Positions 1 to 8,215 of a DNA stretch of 8,781 nt are shown in pieces. A program made the translations under genes and the position numbers. The stretch's first letter is position 1. The number at the start of each line of letters is the position of its first letter. The stretch comes from Muribaculaceae bacterium (GTDB lineage Bacteria > Bacteroidota > Bacteroidia > Bacteroidales > Muribaculaceae), in contig JAICZO010000051.1 in NCBI GenBank assembly GCA_029057255.1, forward strand, positions 1 to 8,781, in the 5' to 3' direction. Under the pieces are notes generated by a model. It was not told the origin of the DNA and made no database searches. It was given only the letters and a program-made list of their open reading frames with translations.

Positions 1-3000
1 TCATACTGCGATGCAAACCGTGCGGAAATCGTAGCGAAACCATCCACAATCCACTTGTGAAGTCTATTGATAAAGAATCTCGAATCCGAAATGAAATTAC
101 CACCCACAGGGATGAGTTTCATCAGAGCCGGAATCCTGTTATCCTTATCGGCAGCGCCCCACGAATCAATACAGAAGGCATAGAAATGACGGGCGAGTAT
201 CTCCTTGGCCTCGAGATAACAGCCGGGCGTGCTTACGTCGCCGTTCATCATCTCCGTTGGCTCGGCGAAATAAAAAAGGTCGTGAGGTTTGTCGCGCTTT
301 GCAAAGTTGACAATCAGCGAAGCTCCGGTTTTACGTCCTGCACGACCGATACGCTGGGCAAAGTTTGCCACCGTAGGAGGCACGGAAATATTTATTCCAC
401 AATTCAGGTCGCCGATGTCGATACCCATCTCGAGGGTAGACGTCGCCACCATAGTATTGATTGAATTCGGCAGCTCCTGCCGGATGAAGCTGTCTTCAAT
501 CTCCTCACGTCTTTGTCGGTCGAGCATACCGTTGTGTTCATGCGCAAATACACGAGGGATGTGGTTGCGATGATACACATTATGATAGTAGCTCAACTGC
601 AAAGGCTCTTCCTCGGAGTATTTGCCATGACACTGATGCCCCACGCAGCAAGACTCCTTCGCTAAGTTATCTTCTTCCGCTACCCGAATCTGACTGCGGC
701 ATTCCCCGCAGCGAATATGCCTGACCCTCTTGCTAATAAACAGATGGTCGGGGTTGATGGCATAGTTGACACCCTCCTTGCCGGTCACGGGGGTAACAAT
801 CTCGAGCTGCGTCAACACTACAAAAAGGTGAGTATAGAACTCATTGATAAGTTGAGCATATTCCTCTTTAAGAACCCCGTCGGCCGTAAAATTGCGCTCA
901 TAGAAACTGTGATACCAGTTGATTGGCGCACGGTCGTTGCGACGATAGGTTGAATCGAGCGCATTACGCAGCTTTTCATCGCGGGGATAGGTCACCGTCA
1001 TCAGAGGCCATCGCTGCTTTCCTCCGAAGGTGCGGTTTAGCCGGTAGCCATCAGGACAATTCAACTTATACCAGCCCGGATCTTCGCGATATGCCCGCAG
1101 ATACGGATGATCTATGGCTCCACGAAGTCTCATGCGGTGGAGCATCAGGTTGAGAAATCTTATGAATCTCTCCTCTGTGATATTATCGCGACGATTCTCC
1201 TCAAGCCAGGGAAGCATCAGCCTGTATGCCCGGCGCAACTCGTCCTCTTTGAAACAGGTAGCGGAGCTTCCGGTCTTTTCGAGCGTACGACCGATGAACG
1301 CGCCATAGCCATACTCCTGTGTGATTTGCCATGTCATGCGCAGGTCAAACTCCTCGATAAATGCCTTGTCGCGCTTTTGTCCCATCAGCGGATAGCGCCC
1401 TTCGAGGTCGGTAGGATAAAAAGTATTTACATACTTATCCGTGTTATATCCAGGCTCCTCCTCTTTCCAATACTTCACAAAGCGCTTGCCAAGCTCTCCG
1501 AGCGAGACCGGAGAGTCATATAGCCCCACGACTTTCTGCGTGGCAGTACGGAACATGAAGCGGAAGTTTCGCGCTTCAAAGAAACTGGCGTTGTGGCTTG
1601 CATCCTGCACACCGTTGGTGAAGGCGAGGACTTTGCGCTGCGGCGCATTCTCAAGGTTTGACGACAGCAGTTGTCCGACCGACAGAGAGCCGAGGGTTGC
1701 AACTTGCGCACCTATCATCGAGACAGAGTCGTTGGCATCGTTGCACTCCGGGCATACATTCATCCACCGGTCATAATTGCCTTGTATCTCAATCTGGCGT
1801 ACGGCATGACATTCAATAAATCCCGGTACCGGGTCGGCAGATACTTCAAGCGAAGTCGGCTCGATCCATATGTGGTGCGGATAGCCGGCATTGTTCTTGT
1901 AGTCCTCGGCCACATGGCCTTCTTCGACCGGGTAAACGAGATATATGCGTTTGTCGTGATTGGCCACCGCCTGAACGGCTTTGGTTTCATCGGTCACAAA
2001 TTTTTCATCATGCTCGTTTTTAAGCATATACCACCCCGTCGAACCGCATTCGCGGCAGAACCATGCCGGCATGAATACTCTGTCGGCATCTACTGCGACA
2101 TTCTCATCGCGCCACGTAAACTCGGGAGTATTGCCGACTACTCGGCGAATACCCGACAACTCTCTCACCCATAGCTGCACCTGCAGGAAGAGATATGGCA
2201 TCGTCCTCGTAGAATCAACGACCGGACGCTTTGCCTCGGCAATAAGAGCTAACAGAGATTCGAGCACCACCATACGTTGATTCAGATCACCATCCGTCTC
2301 GGGCAGATTTGCAAAATCTCTATTCTCCCCGGCAAGGAGATTTATCAGTGTCCTGACATGTATCGCACCCCTGTTCTCGCAGACGCCAACGAGATCGCGG
2401 ACTATTTCGAGTTCGTTGAGCCTATCGCCAAGCTCTACGGGATTGTCCGCCTTTATACGCCAGAATTTCTTCTGAGTTTCGATATAGGTATCATAATCCT
2501 CCTGCTCTCGGATACGCATTTTTCGGATATCCGATAATGGAGGTATATAGCCCAGAGACTCTCCCTCGAATAGCTGTTCGGCAGTGAGGCGATGCTCGCC
2601 AATCACTGATTCCACGCTGATATTCTCTCCGAAAATATCCGAGGCATACCGGCACAACTTCTCCTTGTCACCCTCTCCGCTGCCGAGAGTAGCCGAAGTG
2701 CCGACAGGACACAGATGCCCCTCGGGTATATTGAGCCGCAATTTCAATCGACGCAGAAGGTTGGCCACGTCGGTGCCCTGTGCACCGTCGTAGGTATGCA
2801 GCTCGTCGAGCACTACGAATTTCAGCAGTGTCGGGTCGGCGATATTATACTGCCAGAGCTGAGCATACTGATTCTGCATCAGGCCCATATCGAGCATCTT
2901 GAAGTTGGTCAGCAATATGTCGGGAGCCGCATCGACTATGGTTTCTCGGTCTTCAATGATGTTTTCCGGACCCATGACCTGAGGCAGGTGCATGCTATGT

Positions 3001-3512
3001 TTTCCCTTGCCGATAAAGAGTCCGGCACGGATACTCCCCTTGAGCCGTGGGTCGTTCCAGATGTCAGACGCCAGACGTTTAGCCTGGTCGGTGGCAAGCG
3101 CATTCATCGGGTAGAGAATGATGACCTTGATGCCCCGGCGATGTCGGTTTTGCCGGCAATAGTCGAGAATCGGGAATTCGAATGCCTCCGTCTTACCCGA
3201 ACCGGTACCGGTAGTGAGCAGAGTCGCTTCCGGCTCATGTCCATCACGACATGTCAGTCGGGCGAAGGCCTCCATCTGATGCAGATGTGGCGTGAATTTC
3301 GGACATATCTCCAGCGGTATCTTCGCTTCAGCATCGGCCGACACAAATGGTGTGCGCACACTCACATAGGGACCCTTTATCATACCGCGGTTAGGGTCCT
3401 CGATAAAGTCATAGAAGACCCGCTCCACCGCTTCGTTGCCAAAAGCGAAGGTGGCGCGTATATACTCGCGTATCGATTGTGTTACCTCTCGGGCTTGTTG
3501 CAGCGGCAGCAT
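1..3512 (-). CDS. SF2 DEAD/DEAH-like helicase, DUF1998/DrmA-DruE-like, C-terminus cut by window edge
   Basis: ATP-dependent nucleic-acid helicase or translocase, probably the motor of an anti-phage complex. I translated 1170 codons with no stop; the frame is open at position 1, so the C-terminus is missing. Visible motifs: Q-like region near residue 77-80 (HLHQM), Walker A TGTGSGKT (101-108, K107), motif Ia-like YPMNALA (134-140), TNFKMLD (202-208), Walker B box DELH (236-239) followed by THTYDGAQGTD-type residues, motif III SAT (273-275), a RecA2 start at LAFTNGVQDASH (629-640), motif V TLEMGIDIGD (1026-1035) and motif VI QRIGRAGR (1053-1060). Cys pairs lie at 486/489, 587/590 and 935/938, with C955, C956 and C961 nearby; these may bind zinc. 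The long insertion between RecA halves and the LEMGIDIGD/GRAGR style are typical of MrfA/YprA, DrmA and DruE relatives, whose DUF1998 part follows either fused or as a separate protein. The ATG at 3512 lies 2 nt after the methylase stop (TAA-CA-ATG), so it belongs to the same operon. Helicase identity is sure; the exact subfamily is inferred. Confidence 0.9.
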   Translation of the reverse strand, partial: MLPLQQAREVTQSIREYIRATFAFGNEAVERVFYDFIEDPNRGMIKGPYVSVRTPFVSADAEAKIPLEICPKFTPHLHQMEAFARLTCRDGHEPEATLLTTGTGSGKTEAFEFPILDYCRQNRHRRGIKVIILYPMNALATDQAKRLASDIWNDPRLKGSIRAGLFIGKGKHSMHLPQVMGPENIIEDRETIVDAAPDILLTNFKMLDMGLMQNQYAQLWQYNIADPTLLKFVVLDELHTYDGAQGTDVANLLRRLKLRLNIPEGHLCPVGTSATLGSGEGDKEKLCRYASDIFGENISVESVIGEHRLTAEQLFEGESLGYIPPLSDIRKMRIREQEDYDTYIETQKKFWRIKADNPVELGDRLNELEIVRDLVGVCENRGAIHVRTLINLLAGENRDFANLPETDGDLNQRMVVLESLLALIAEAKRPVVDSTRTMPYLFLQVQLWVRELSGIRRVVGNTPEFTWRDENVAVDADRVFMPAWFCRECGSTGWYMLKNEHDEKFVTDETKAVQAVANHDKRIYLVYPVEEGHVAEDYKNNAGYPHHIWIEPTSLEVSADPVPGFIECHAVRQIEIQGNYDRWMNVCPECNDANDSVSMIGAQVATLGSLSVGQLLSSNLENAPQRKVLAFTNGVQDASHNASFFEARNFRFMFRTATQKVVGLYDSPVSLGELGKRFVKYWKEEEPGYNTDKYVNTFYPTDLEGRYPLMGQKRDKAFIEEFDLRMTWQITQEYGYGAFIGRTLEKTGSSATCFKEDELRRAYRLMLPWLEENRRDNITEERFIRFLNLMLHRMRLRGAIDHPYLRAYREDPGWYKLNCPDGYRLNRTFGGKQRWPLMTVTYPRDEKLRNALDSTYRRNDRAPINWYHSFYERNFTADGVLKEEYAQLINEFYTHLFVVLTQLEIVTPVTGKEGVNYAINPDHLFISKRVRHIRCGECRSQIRVAEEDNLAKESCCVGHQCHGKYSEEEPLQLSYYHNVYHRNHIPRVFAHEHNGMLDRQRREEIEDSFIRQELPNSINTMVATSTLEMGIDIGDLNCGINISVPPTVANFAQRIGRAGRKTGASLIVNFAKRDKPHDLFYFAEPTEMMNGDVSTPGCYLEAKEILARHFYAFCIDSWGAADKDNRIPALMKLIPVGGNFISDSRFFINRLHKWIVDGFATISARFASQY

Positions 3513-3530
3513 TGTTATTTATCTGTTAGG
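3513..3530 (-). promoter_or_regulatory. Translation start region of the helicase: 2-nt junction, A-rich leader
   Basis: The methylase TAA (3517-3515) is followed by CA and the helicase ATG (3512-3510). The leader CAGATAAATAACA lacks a Shine-Dalgarno sequence but is A-rich just before the start, as is common in Bacteroidota. The spacing implies translational coupling, so methylase and helicase would be made together. No promoter can be separated from coding sequence here. Confidence 0.5.
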
Positions 3531-6500
3531 AAGTGTGAGAAGTGCGCCCAAGCTCGGCGGTAGTCGGCGATGCGGTCGCAGAGGGTGTAGGGTGTCTTGT
3601 CGATGATGGCGTTCCATTCGGGGCGCGACATGCCGACGCCGGTGAGGCCGCGCGAGGCGGTGAAGGCGATGTCGCCACGGGCGTCATACCATGTGTCTGC
3701 CTCGTTTTGCTGAAGCACGGGGAACTGGATTGTGTATATCATCTCCAGGTCTTCGAGACTCAGGCCGAGTGCCATTGCAGTGAGCACGTCTATCTCCACC
3801 AAGGCCTGTCGACGCTCGAAATAGTTGCGAAGGGCATCATGTCGCTGCCATTTCGCGGTGAGCGAGCCGAACGGCAGAAGGCGGTTGTCATCGATGCTCC
3901 AGGTCTCATCTCTGAAATCGTCCTGCCACATCTCCTGCCATAGCGGAGCATACCATGTGGTTAGGCAGTTGAGCATCAACGTGCGCACATATAGCGGACG
4001 GCGGAACTTCTCGGCGATGCCGAGCGGGAACGATACGATACGGTTCTCATAAAGATTTGCGGCTCCGATGGTCTTGATATAGAAATCCAGGACTACCGAT
4101 GACGTCAAAGCGGCAAACTCAACTGTCTGACGCATTGACGGGAAGGTGACCGAGATAAGGCCGAGTATATGCGAAGTGTCCGGCGGGATTATTGCGCCGA
4201 TAAGTGTACGCTCCATGACCTGACTTAACATCTTGCGGAATGCAACATGATAATAGTCCATCCACTTTTCATTCTCAGAGAAGCCATCAAAGCGTTCTCT
4301 TAAATCCAGCGCAGAAATGCAAGGTACATAATTGGTGCGTGGTATATAATCGTCGACAACATCCTTATGATTCAATATATCATAATGATCTTTCTGTGTA
4401 CAGACAACTCTCGGAGTCTTGTACAAGGGATTGGCGACATATACATGAGGGCCACTGAAAATCATCTCCCTTTGCTTCATATCGGGGAAACGAGTCTCTC
4501 GACGCATAGTGCCGTCGTTGACAGCATGAGTTTCATCGAGACAAACGGTAATTATCTTCTTTGCATCAGCTGTTCGATGAGGGAATGTTGAGAGTTTATC
4601 AAGCACATCAAGAATATGCCGATTGCAAATGCTGACAAGTTTGCAGCAGTCCCATACCTTATAATCGACAAAAGTACGAGCGACCACACGCAAGGAATGA
4701 TCATCGAAATAAACTAAACGGTCGCGAAGTCCTTCCGTATTCCATTTGCCATCAATTTTTATTCCATGACATTGCCCGTGTCCACTATGCGAGAAACAAT
4801 CATCGATTGTAGCAGGATGGTATAAATTGGAAATAGAATTAAATCCGATATTATGCTCACATCCATATATGTGGCTACCGTACTTTACATTGTGAATCAC
4901 TTCTGAGAACAGCATCAATTGATTCTCATACTGGAAGTGGTATCTCAGTCGCCGATAGATTTCCTTACGCAAGGCTTGTCCGTTAGGGTCTTCATATACG
5001 CCTTCGGGATGTAGCATACCCATAAAGCCCTCATCGTTCATCAGGTCGAACCCATTGACAAGGACACACTTGAAGAGGTTGGTCTGCTGGCCGCGGAGAA
5101 GCGAGTAGTTGACATCGGCGTTCATAAACGCCGTCGAACCTTGATATTCATATAACTCATCGGTATAGAACTTAGCAAACCGCTCATTCTCCATAAAAGC
5201 AGGTAGCATTTGGGCAGTTTTTGGACCTCCATAATTGTGTATCGCTACCTCGGGAAATAGGTCAGCAGCAACCTCTTCATTGGTAAAAGTCAGTTTGAGC
5301 CAAGGCGGATTGCCGGCGACGATGTCGAAGCCGCCGCGCGAGGCGAAGACCTCGATAAACTCGAGCATGGGATGGAAGAAGCGATAGCGAGCCGACAGGC
5401 GACGCACTATGGCAAGACGCGGATTGTCGGCCTCACTGCCAAACTGAGAGGAGTCGCGGCTCAACGTCCCGTCAGCGTCCTCTTCGGGGAGCGCATCCCA
5501 TAGTGTGGGTTGCGGTTCGAGTTCAGGGAAGAGTGAGTTGGTGCGAAGTCCGGCAAGGTTATCATCGGTTTTGGGCACGTTTTCATCGCAGCCAAGTATC
5601 TGCTCCATATCGGAGAGGAATGTGGCACGGTCGGGCAACGAGGCAGCGTCGTCGAGGCGCCAAAAGAAGAGCGAGCACCAATAGTCCATGGCCGTTTTCA
5701 GCCGACAGAAAGCGGCTGAAGTGGCGGTGCGTGTGTCGCTCAGGCTCTCCTTTTCGCCATAGTTGAAGTTGAGTGTCGGAGCCACGCTCTTGCCGTAGCC
5801 CCATACCTGCACCGACGGAAGCGTGGCGGCATCTATCTTATTTTGCGTGGCAATTGCCTCAGCAATAAGCGAGTCAACACGGTTGCTCAGACGCCTGAGC
5901 ACCGTCACCTCGTCATCCTCGATTATCGCCGTCCACTCTTTGCGGCGCTTAGCCATCAGTTTGGCGTCACCGGAATGCGCCTTCTTCGAGTCGCGGTCGT
6001 TGAGGATGCCGAGCATACCGGGGTCGGGAAGAAGGAAATGATAGATTTGATTTGCCTTTCGACCTTTGACGGCCTTACCGTTGGAGGTAAAAGCTATTTT
6101 GCGCGGCCGCTGCGAATAGTCATGTTTGCCGGCCGTTAGCTCCACCGTCTTGAACCATGCTCCCACCACGGCATTGCCCCACGCCAGATGATGGGCAAAC
6201 CACGGTGTCTCCATATCGGCGTGCATAACATTGAGCCACAGAGCCAGTTTGCCCAGCTCGATGGCGGTGCGGTTAAGGTCTATACCGTAGGTATTTTTTA
6301 CGGCGATATAGGTCTTGACCTTCTGCAGCTCGGTCTGGCGGCGGTCGGTGGGTATGCGCCAGTCTTTATATCCTTTGGCCTTGCGTTCTCGCTGCTTATA
6401 GGTGAGATATAGCTCGGCAAGCTGATTTATCACCTCGTTCTGAAATGCGGCCGCGCCCATAGCCGGCTCGAGTATCTTCAGGTCGAGGAGTTCGTCGGCT

Positions 6501-8194
6501 GTCATCTCGCCTCGGTCGAGTCGCTCGGCAAAACCTTTGAGTGTATATTTCACAGTGCTCTTGGTGAGCACTTCGGGGGTATAGTATGACGCCGACTTTT
6601 TACGGTCGCGACCGTTCAAGCGATAAAGGAAACAACCCTGCGGATGCACCACGGGGTCGCCTTCGGCATTGCACAGCACTTCTCCCGGCTCAAAATCATC
6701 CATGCGCTTGCGGGGCACAAGGAAGGTGCCGTCCTCGGGATGTCCGGCGGCGTGCACTTCGATATAGTCCTCGTCGGTGTAAAAACCGCGGTAGGCAAGC
6801 AGCGACTCGTATACCGCGCCCAATTGGTTGATGCCGAGATTGGCATAGCTGATGCGGCCACGGCGGCCGCGACCCCGCTCCTGCGACAGGGACAGAGCCT
6901 CGATGATGCGCTGCCACACCTCATTGCGGAGCTTCACGTCCTTAAGGACAAGCAGTTTGTCATCATCAAACAGCGGTGAATCAATCTTGCGGATGATGAA
7001 GCGGTTCGCGATGGTGTTGTTGGGGTCATCGTTATATCCGGTATGTATAAGGGAGAAGAGACGACGTATCGACTTGTCGAAAAAATAACCATCGCGCGAA
7101 CTCCGGCTGTACATCGGCACCTGCTCCAGGTCGCGAAGCGTCTCCAGAGAATAGCCGCGCAAGTAGGCATCGTCGCGCATCGGCAGGATGCCAAGCTCGG
7201 GGCGCGCCTCGGCATAGAACAGGAAGAGCAGACGGTAGACGAATGTCAGAGCATCATCGCGCAAAGCGGTGGCGTCAAACTCTTCGACACCCTGCTGTTT
7301 CAGCTGAAAGATGGTTTCGTTGGCTATCTCCTCCACTGCCTTGATTACCCCTTCCTTGAGGTCGCGGGTCACGCTGACGGCATTACGCACCGAGGCATCG
7401 TGGATGCGACTCATCAACGGTGCGCTACCGATGTCGGCCAACGATCCATGGGATACAAGAAGGTAAAACAGCGACAGGAAATCGCGATTGGCCGATGCCT
7501 CAATCAGCAGCTCCTCGATGTCGAACACCACATAGCTGCCGCGGTGCCATTCCTCAATATCAAGCAGGAACACCTTGTTGCCGGCAAGAAGCAGGACGAA
7601 ACGAGGACGTTGTTTGGGATCGGTAAGCTGGAAAATCTCATCGACTGCCCGGTTGATTACAGCCGGACGTATTTTTACACCTTCGGGAAGTGAAAGTCCC
7701 ACAGTGTCGCGCCAGTCGGAGAACCGATAACGTTGCTCCTTGCCCTGGGCGGCATCTTCCCCCTGGTCGTAGAACTGCTGGAAAAGGCCGTCAGGCTGGT
7801 CGTCGCCAATAGGGATGATATTCTGCATCTCCATGATGACCATGCGTGTCTGCCCGGAAGAATTACGCAGTATATGGCGCACCGGCACTACCGATTTATC
7901 ATCGAGCCAGAGCCATTCCTTGTATGCCTCCGTGGAATCGTAGCCAAGCATGCGAAGCAGTTCGGAGTGAAATTCATGAGTGCGGTGTATCTGCAGACGT
8001 GTCGACAGGCGACCATTGACAATCACCTTCTTATACTCCTTATAGGCCACATTGAGAGGCGTCAGCTTATCGCGCAGAGCCTTGAGCTCTTCAGTGGATT
8101 TGCCGGATTCGTCTTTTACCTTCTTTAAGAAATCCTCAGTGAAGAATCCGGGATTGAAATAGTCACCTATATTGTCGATAAATCTATATTCCAT
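3515..8194 (-). CDS. Large Eco57I/PglX-like adenine-specific DNA methyltransferase (DISARM DrmMI-like)
   Basis: Predicted to transfer methyl from S-adenosylmethionine to the exocyclic amine of adenine (N6/N4 class), most likely to mark host DNA as self. The frame is intact at 1559 residues. The N-terminal ~430 residues are helical and unassigned. A basic stretch (RGRGRRGR, 440-447) precedes the LGINQLGAVYESLL motif (453-466), a region shared with type IIG and PglX-like enzymes. SYYTPE (536-541) is the motif X-like entry. Motif I is EPAMGAAAF (576-584), YGIDLN (636-641) is the acidic SAM-ribose motif, and NPPW (962-965) is catalytic motif IV, following FDIVAG. About 300 residues separate these last two motifs, ending in an acidic, low-complexity linker (868-925). 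LHPEGVYEDP (1061-1070) follows, and the rest is probably target recognition. I see no convincing PD-(D/E)xK nuclease motif, so this may be methylation only. The ATG at 8194 sits 3 nt after the previous stop; there is no strong Shine-Dalgarno. PglX of BREX is an alternative family, but no BREX partner is visible. Confidence 0.9.
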   Translation of the reverse strand: MEYRFIDNIGDYFNPGFFTEDFLKKVKDESGKSTEELKALRDKLTPLNVAYKEYKKVIVNGRLSTRLQIHRTHEFHSELLRMLGYDSTEAYKEWLWLDDKSVVPVRHILRNSSGQTRMVIMEMQNIIPIGDDQPDGLFQQFYDQGEDAAQGKEQRYRFSDWRDTVGLSLPEGVKIRPAVINRAVDEIFQLTDPKQRPRFVLLLAGNKVFLLDIEEWHRGSYVVFDIEELLIEASANRDFLSLFYLLVSHGSLADIGSAPLMSRIHDASVRNAVSVTRDLKEGVIKAVEEIANETIFQLKQQGVEEFDATALRDDALTFVYRLLFLFYAEARPELGILPMRDDAYLRGYSLETLRDLEQVPMYSRSSRDGYFFDKSIRRLFSLIHTGYNDDPNNTIANRFIIRKIDSPLFDDDKLLVLKDVKLRNEVWQRIIEALSLSQERGRGRRGRISYANLGINQLGAVYESLLAYRGFYTDEDYIEVHAAGHPEDGTFLVPRKRMDDFEPGEVLCNAEGDPVVHPQGCFLYRLNGRDRKKSASYYTPEVLTKSTVKYTLKGFAERLDRGEMTADELLDLKILEPAMGAAAFQNEVINQLAELYLTYKQRERKAKGYKDWRIPTDRRQTELQKVKTYIAVKNTYGIDLNRTAIELGKLALWLNVMHADMETPWFAHHLAWGNAVVGAWFKTVELTAGKHDYSQRPRKIAFTSNGKAVKGRKANQIYHFLLPDPGMLGILNDRDSKKAHSGDAKLMAKRRKEWTAIIEDDEVTVLRRLSNRVDSLIAEAIATQNKIDAATLPSVQVWGYGKSVAPTLNFNYGEKESLSDTRTATSAAFCRLKTAMDYWCSLFFWRLDDAASLPDRATFLSDMEQILGCDENVPKTDDNLAGLRTNSLFPELEPQPTLWDALPEEDADGTLSRDSSQFGSEADNPRLAIVRRLSARYRFFHPMLEFIEVFASRGGFDIVAGNPPWLKLTFTNEEVAADLFPEVAIHNYGGPKTAQMLPAFMENERFAKFYTDELYEYQGSTAFMNADVNYSLLRGQQTNLFKCVLVNGFDLMNDEGFMGMLHPEGVYEDPNGQALRKEIYRRLRYHFQYENQLMLFSEVIHNVKYGSHIYGCEHNIGFNSISNLYHPATIDDCFSHSGHGQCHGIKIDGKWNTEGLRDRLVYFDDHSLRVVARTFVDYKVWDCCKLVSICNRHILDVLDKLSTFPHRTADAKKIITVCLDETHAVNDGTMRRETRFPDMKQREMIFSGPHVYVANPLYKTPRVVCTQKDHYDILNHKDVVDDYIPRTNYVPCISALDLRERFDGFSENEKWMDYYHVAFRKMLSQVMERTLIGAIIPPDTSHILGLISVTFPSMRQTVEFAALTSSVVLDFYIKTIGAANLYENRIVSFPLGIAEKFRRPLYVRTLMLNCLTTWYAPLWQEMWQDDFRDETWSIDDNRLLPFGSLTAKWQRHDALRNYFERRQALVEIDVLTAMALGLSLEDLEMIYTIQFPVLQQNEADTWYDARGDIAFTASRGLTGVGMSRPEWNAIIDKTPYTLCDRIADYRRAWAHFSHFLTDK
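4201..4920 (-). other. Low-GC segment inside the methyltransferase, probable exchanged target-recognition region
   Basis: Within the methylase gene this stretch is clearly richer in A+T. I counted about 301 G+C in 720 bases (about 42%), whereas sampled 60-base lines elsewhere in the gene are about 57% (5341, 5641, 6661, 7201), 67% (3541), 72% (6841) and 73% (3601). The frame stays open through it. It encodes roughly residues 1092-1332, after catalytic motif IV, where enzymes of this class carry the target recognition domain. Different composition in a specificity region is what recombination with a foreign allele would leave. Edges are approximate, since composition changes gradually on the right side. 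Confidence 0.55.
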
Positions 8195-8215
8195 GACCTA
8201 TTCCGAAATATTGAA
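8195..8215 (-). promoter_or_regulatory. Translation start region of the methylase: 3-nt junction, no strong Shine-Dalgarno
   Basis: The upstream gene stops with TAG at 8200-8198 and the methylase ATG begins at 8194, leaving GTC between them. Upstream on the minus strand the leader reads ATTTCGGAATAGGTC; only weak purine runs (GGAA, AGG) are present. With so short a gap the ribosome finishing the first gene probably re-initiates here. This supports one transcript and the chosen ATG. Confidence 0.5.

Noticed and set aside
1..3. TCA at the left edge, a possible TGA stop on the minus strand
   Set aside because: The helicase frame ends with codon TAT at 5-3 and two spare bases, so this TGA is out of frame and the gene runs on.
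1475..1990. Two short minus-strand frames (78 and 76 residues)
   Set aside because: They are in another frame inside the helicase gene, whose own frame is open across the whole region.
1822..3212. The palindrome CCGGTACCGG occurs twice (1823-1832 and 3202-3211)
   Set aside because: Both copies are explained by codons (DPVPG and the Walker A TGTG stretch); 1.4 kb apart inside one gene, they are probably chance.
2715..3563. Plus-strand open frame of 282 residues
   Set aside because: It lies opposite the N-terminal part of the helicase, which has Walker A and DELH motifs in its own frame. The antisense protein shows no domain.
7043..7693. Plus-strand open frame of 216 residues
   Set aside because: Antisense to the methylase N-terminus; long shadow frames are expected opposite a GC-rich gene.
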